Below, piece by piece: positions 63,339 through 64,000 of a stretch of 64,000 bases of DNA. How positions within the stretch are numbered: position 1 is the stretch's first letter; each line of letters starts with the position of its first letter. The stretch covers positions 1 through 64,000 of the forward strand of contig OENT01000304.1 of the NCBI GenBank assembly GCA_900239685.1, given 5' to 3'. The stretch comes from Rotaria macrura. Taxonomy: Eukaryota; Rotifera; Eurotatoria; Philodinida; Philodinidae. The notes under the pieces were generated by a model. The model did no database searches, had not been told where the DNA came from, and saw only the letters and a program-made list of their open reading frames with translations. Made by a program: the position numbers and the translations under genes.

Positions 63339-64000
63339 AAATGAAAAAATAGTTCCTAATGTTATCTTTGTGATGTAACATTTATCTGCATGAAATGAAA
63401 GTTGTTTCTTCTTCTTGGATATTGGTAATGACTGTATCTCTTCTATGTACTCATTTTTCTTGTGGCATTCATCATTTAAAAACAATTACAAAGGAAAATA
63501 AATGAATACAATCTGCTATATTATGGGTATAGAAATAAAAACGATGCGACTGTCATTTAATTGTTTACATGTCTTTGACAACCAAGCTCATAAAGAAAGC
63601 ATGTTTTGCTAATAGATAAGGCCGTTATTAAAATTCAGCCACCCTATAAGACACTGAAAAATATTTTCTTCTCGATGTTGATCTATTTCAGGAACCAGAG
63701 ACCATTACAATGTAGACGAAAATGTCGTTCCCCTGTTCATCGAAAAGAATATATAAAAGGTCCCGTTGTCAGCAAGTGAATTTGAGTTTTGAAAAAGGAT
63801 TTTCAATTTATGAAAATGAATCAATTAGATTCGAACTCATAAGAATTCTATTTCCATTTGTTTTTCTCTTTCATTTTTTAAGAAATCTTCATATCGTAAT
63901 TCTTTCTTACTGGGCAACCTCAACAAGTATGTGCAATAAGAAAAAGAAGTTCAGCTGAGGAAACTTAGTGAAGAGCTATCTGTCAACTTAAATTTATGGA
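63339..64000. other. Right edge, no supported gene
   Basis: AT-rich. A plus frame at 63722-63958 opens with MSFPCSSKRIYKRSR but shows no family motif and becomes a hydrophobic run; I do not call it a gene. The end of the window may cut a further gene that I cannot see. Confidence 0.4.

Overview
The window looks like AT-rich nuclear DNA from a small-genome invertebrate animal. Genes are split by many GT..AG introns, mostly about 50-100 bases with a few of 1-4.5 kb. Neighbouring genes are only about 90-720 bases apart in the first 40 kb, and the protein set is animal-specific (Groucho/TLE, TUT4/7, Mediator MED15, EIPR1). Style and gene structure fit a bdelloid rotifer best, but that is inference; no rRNA, mitochondrial or other diagnostic marker is present.

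Layout. 707-4807 (+): PEX3, with its first exon missing at the left edge. 4900-6807 (-): EIPR1/TSSC1, tail to tail with PEX3. 7224-7920 (+): a small MIT-like protein. 8681-15845 (-): MED15. 16223-26102 (-): a TUT4/TUT7-type uridylyltransferase. 26821-39738 (+): a long coiled-coil protein. 42697-43233 (+): a GPI-anchored Ly6/uPAR-type three-finger protein. 47593-48005 (+): a 94-residue membrane protein resembling the PLDc_N family. 49790-50527 (-): an orphan His/Arg/Pro-rich protein. 53780-56841 (-): a Groucho/TLE co-repressor.

From about 57 kb to the right edge I see no intact gene. That tract is a graveyard of short non-autonomous DNA transposons: an inverted-repeat element in a TA target, a CpG-rich 1.1 kb element plus a related lone end, a hAT-type element with a near-perfect 8-bp target duplication, and a near-perfect palindrome. 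A second hotspot lies in a 4.5 kb intron of the coiled-coil gene. There a long fold-back element (arms about 0.75 kb) was itself hit by a 765-bp hAT-type element that carries GGGTA tracts and a G-quadruplex motif.

The genes do not form a pathway. They are ordinary cellular genes: peroxisome membrane biogenesis, endosome-to-Golgi tethering, transcription (MED15, Groucho), RNA tailing, and probably cytoskeletal or centrosomal structure. I found no CRISPR array, prokaryotic operon or convincing tRNA or rRNA gene. The most unusual material is the nested and palindromic transposon DNA and the unassigned small genes.
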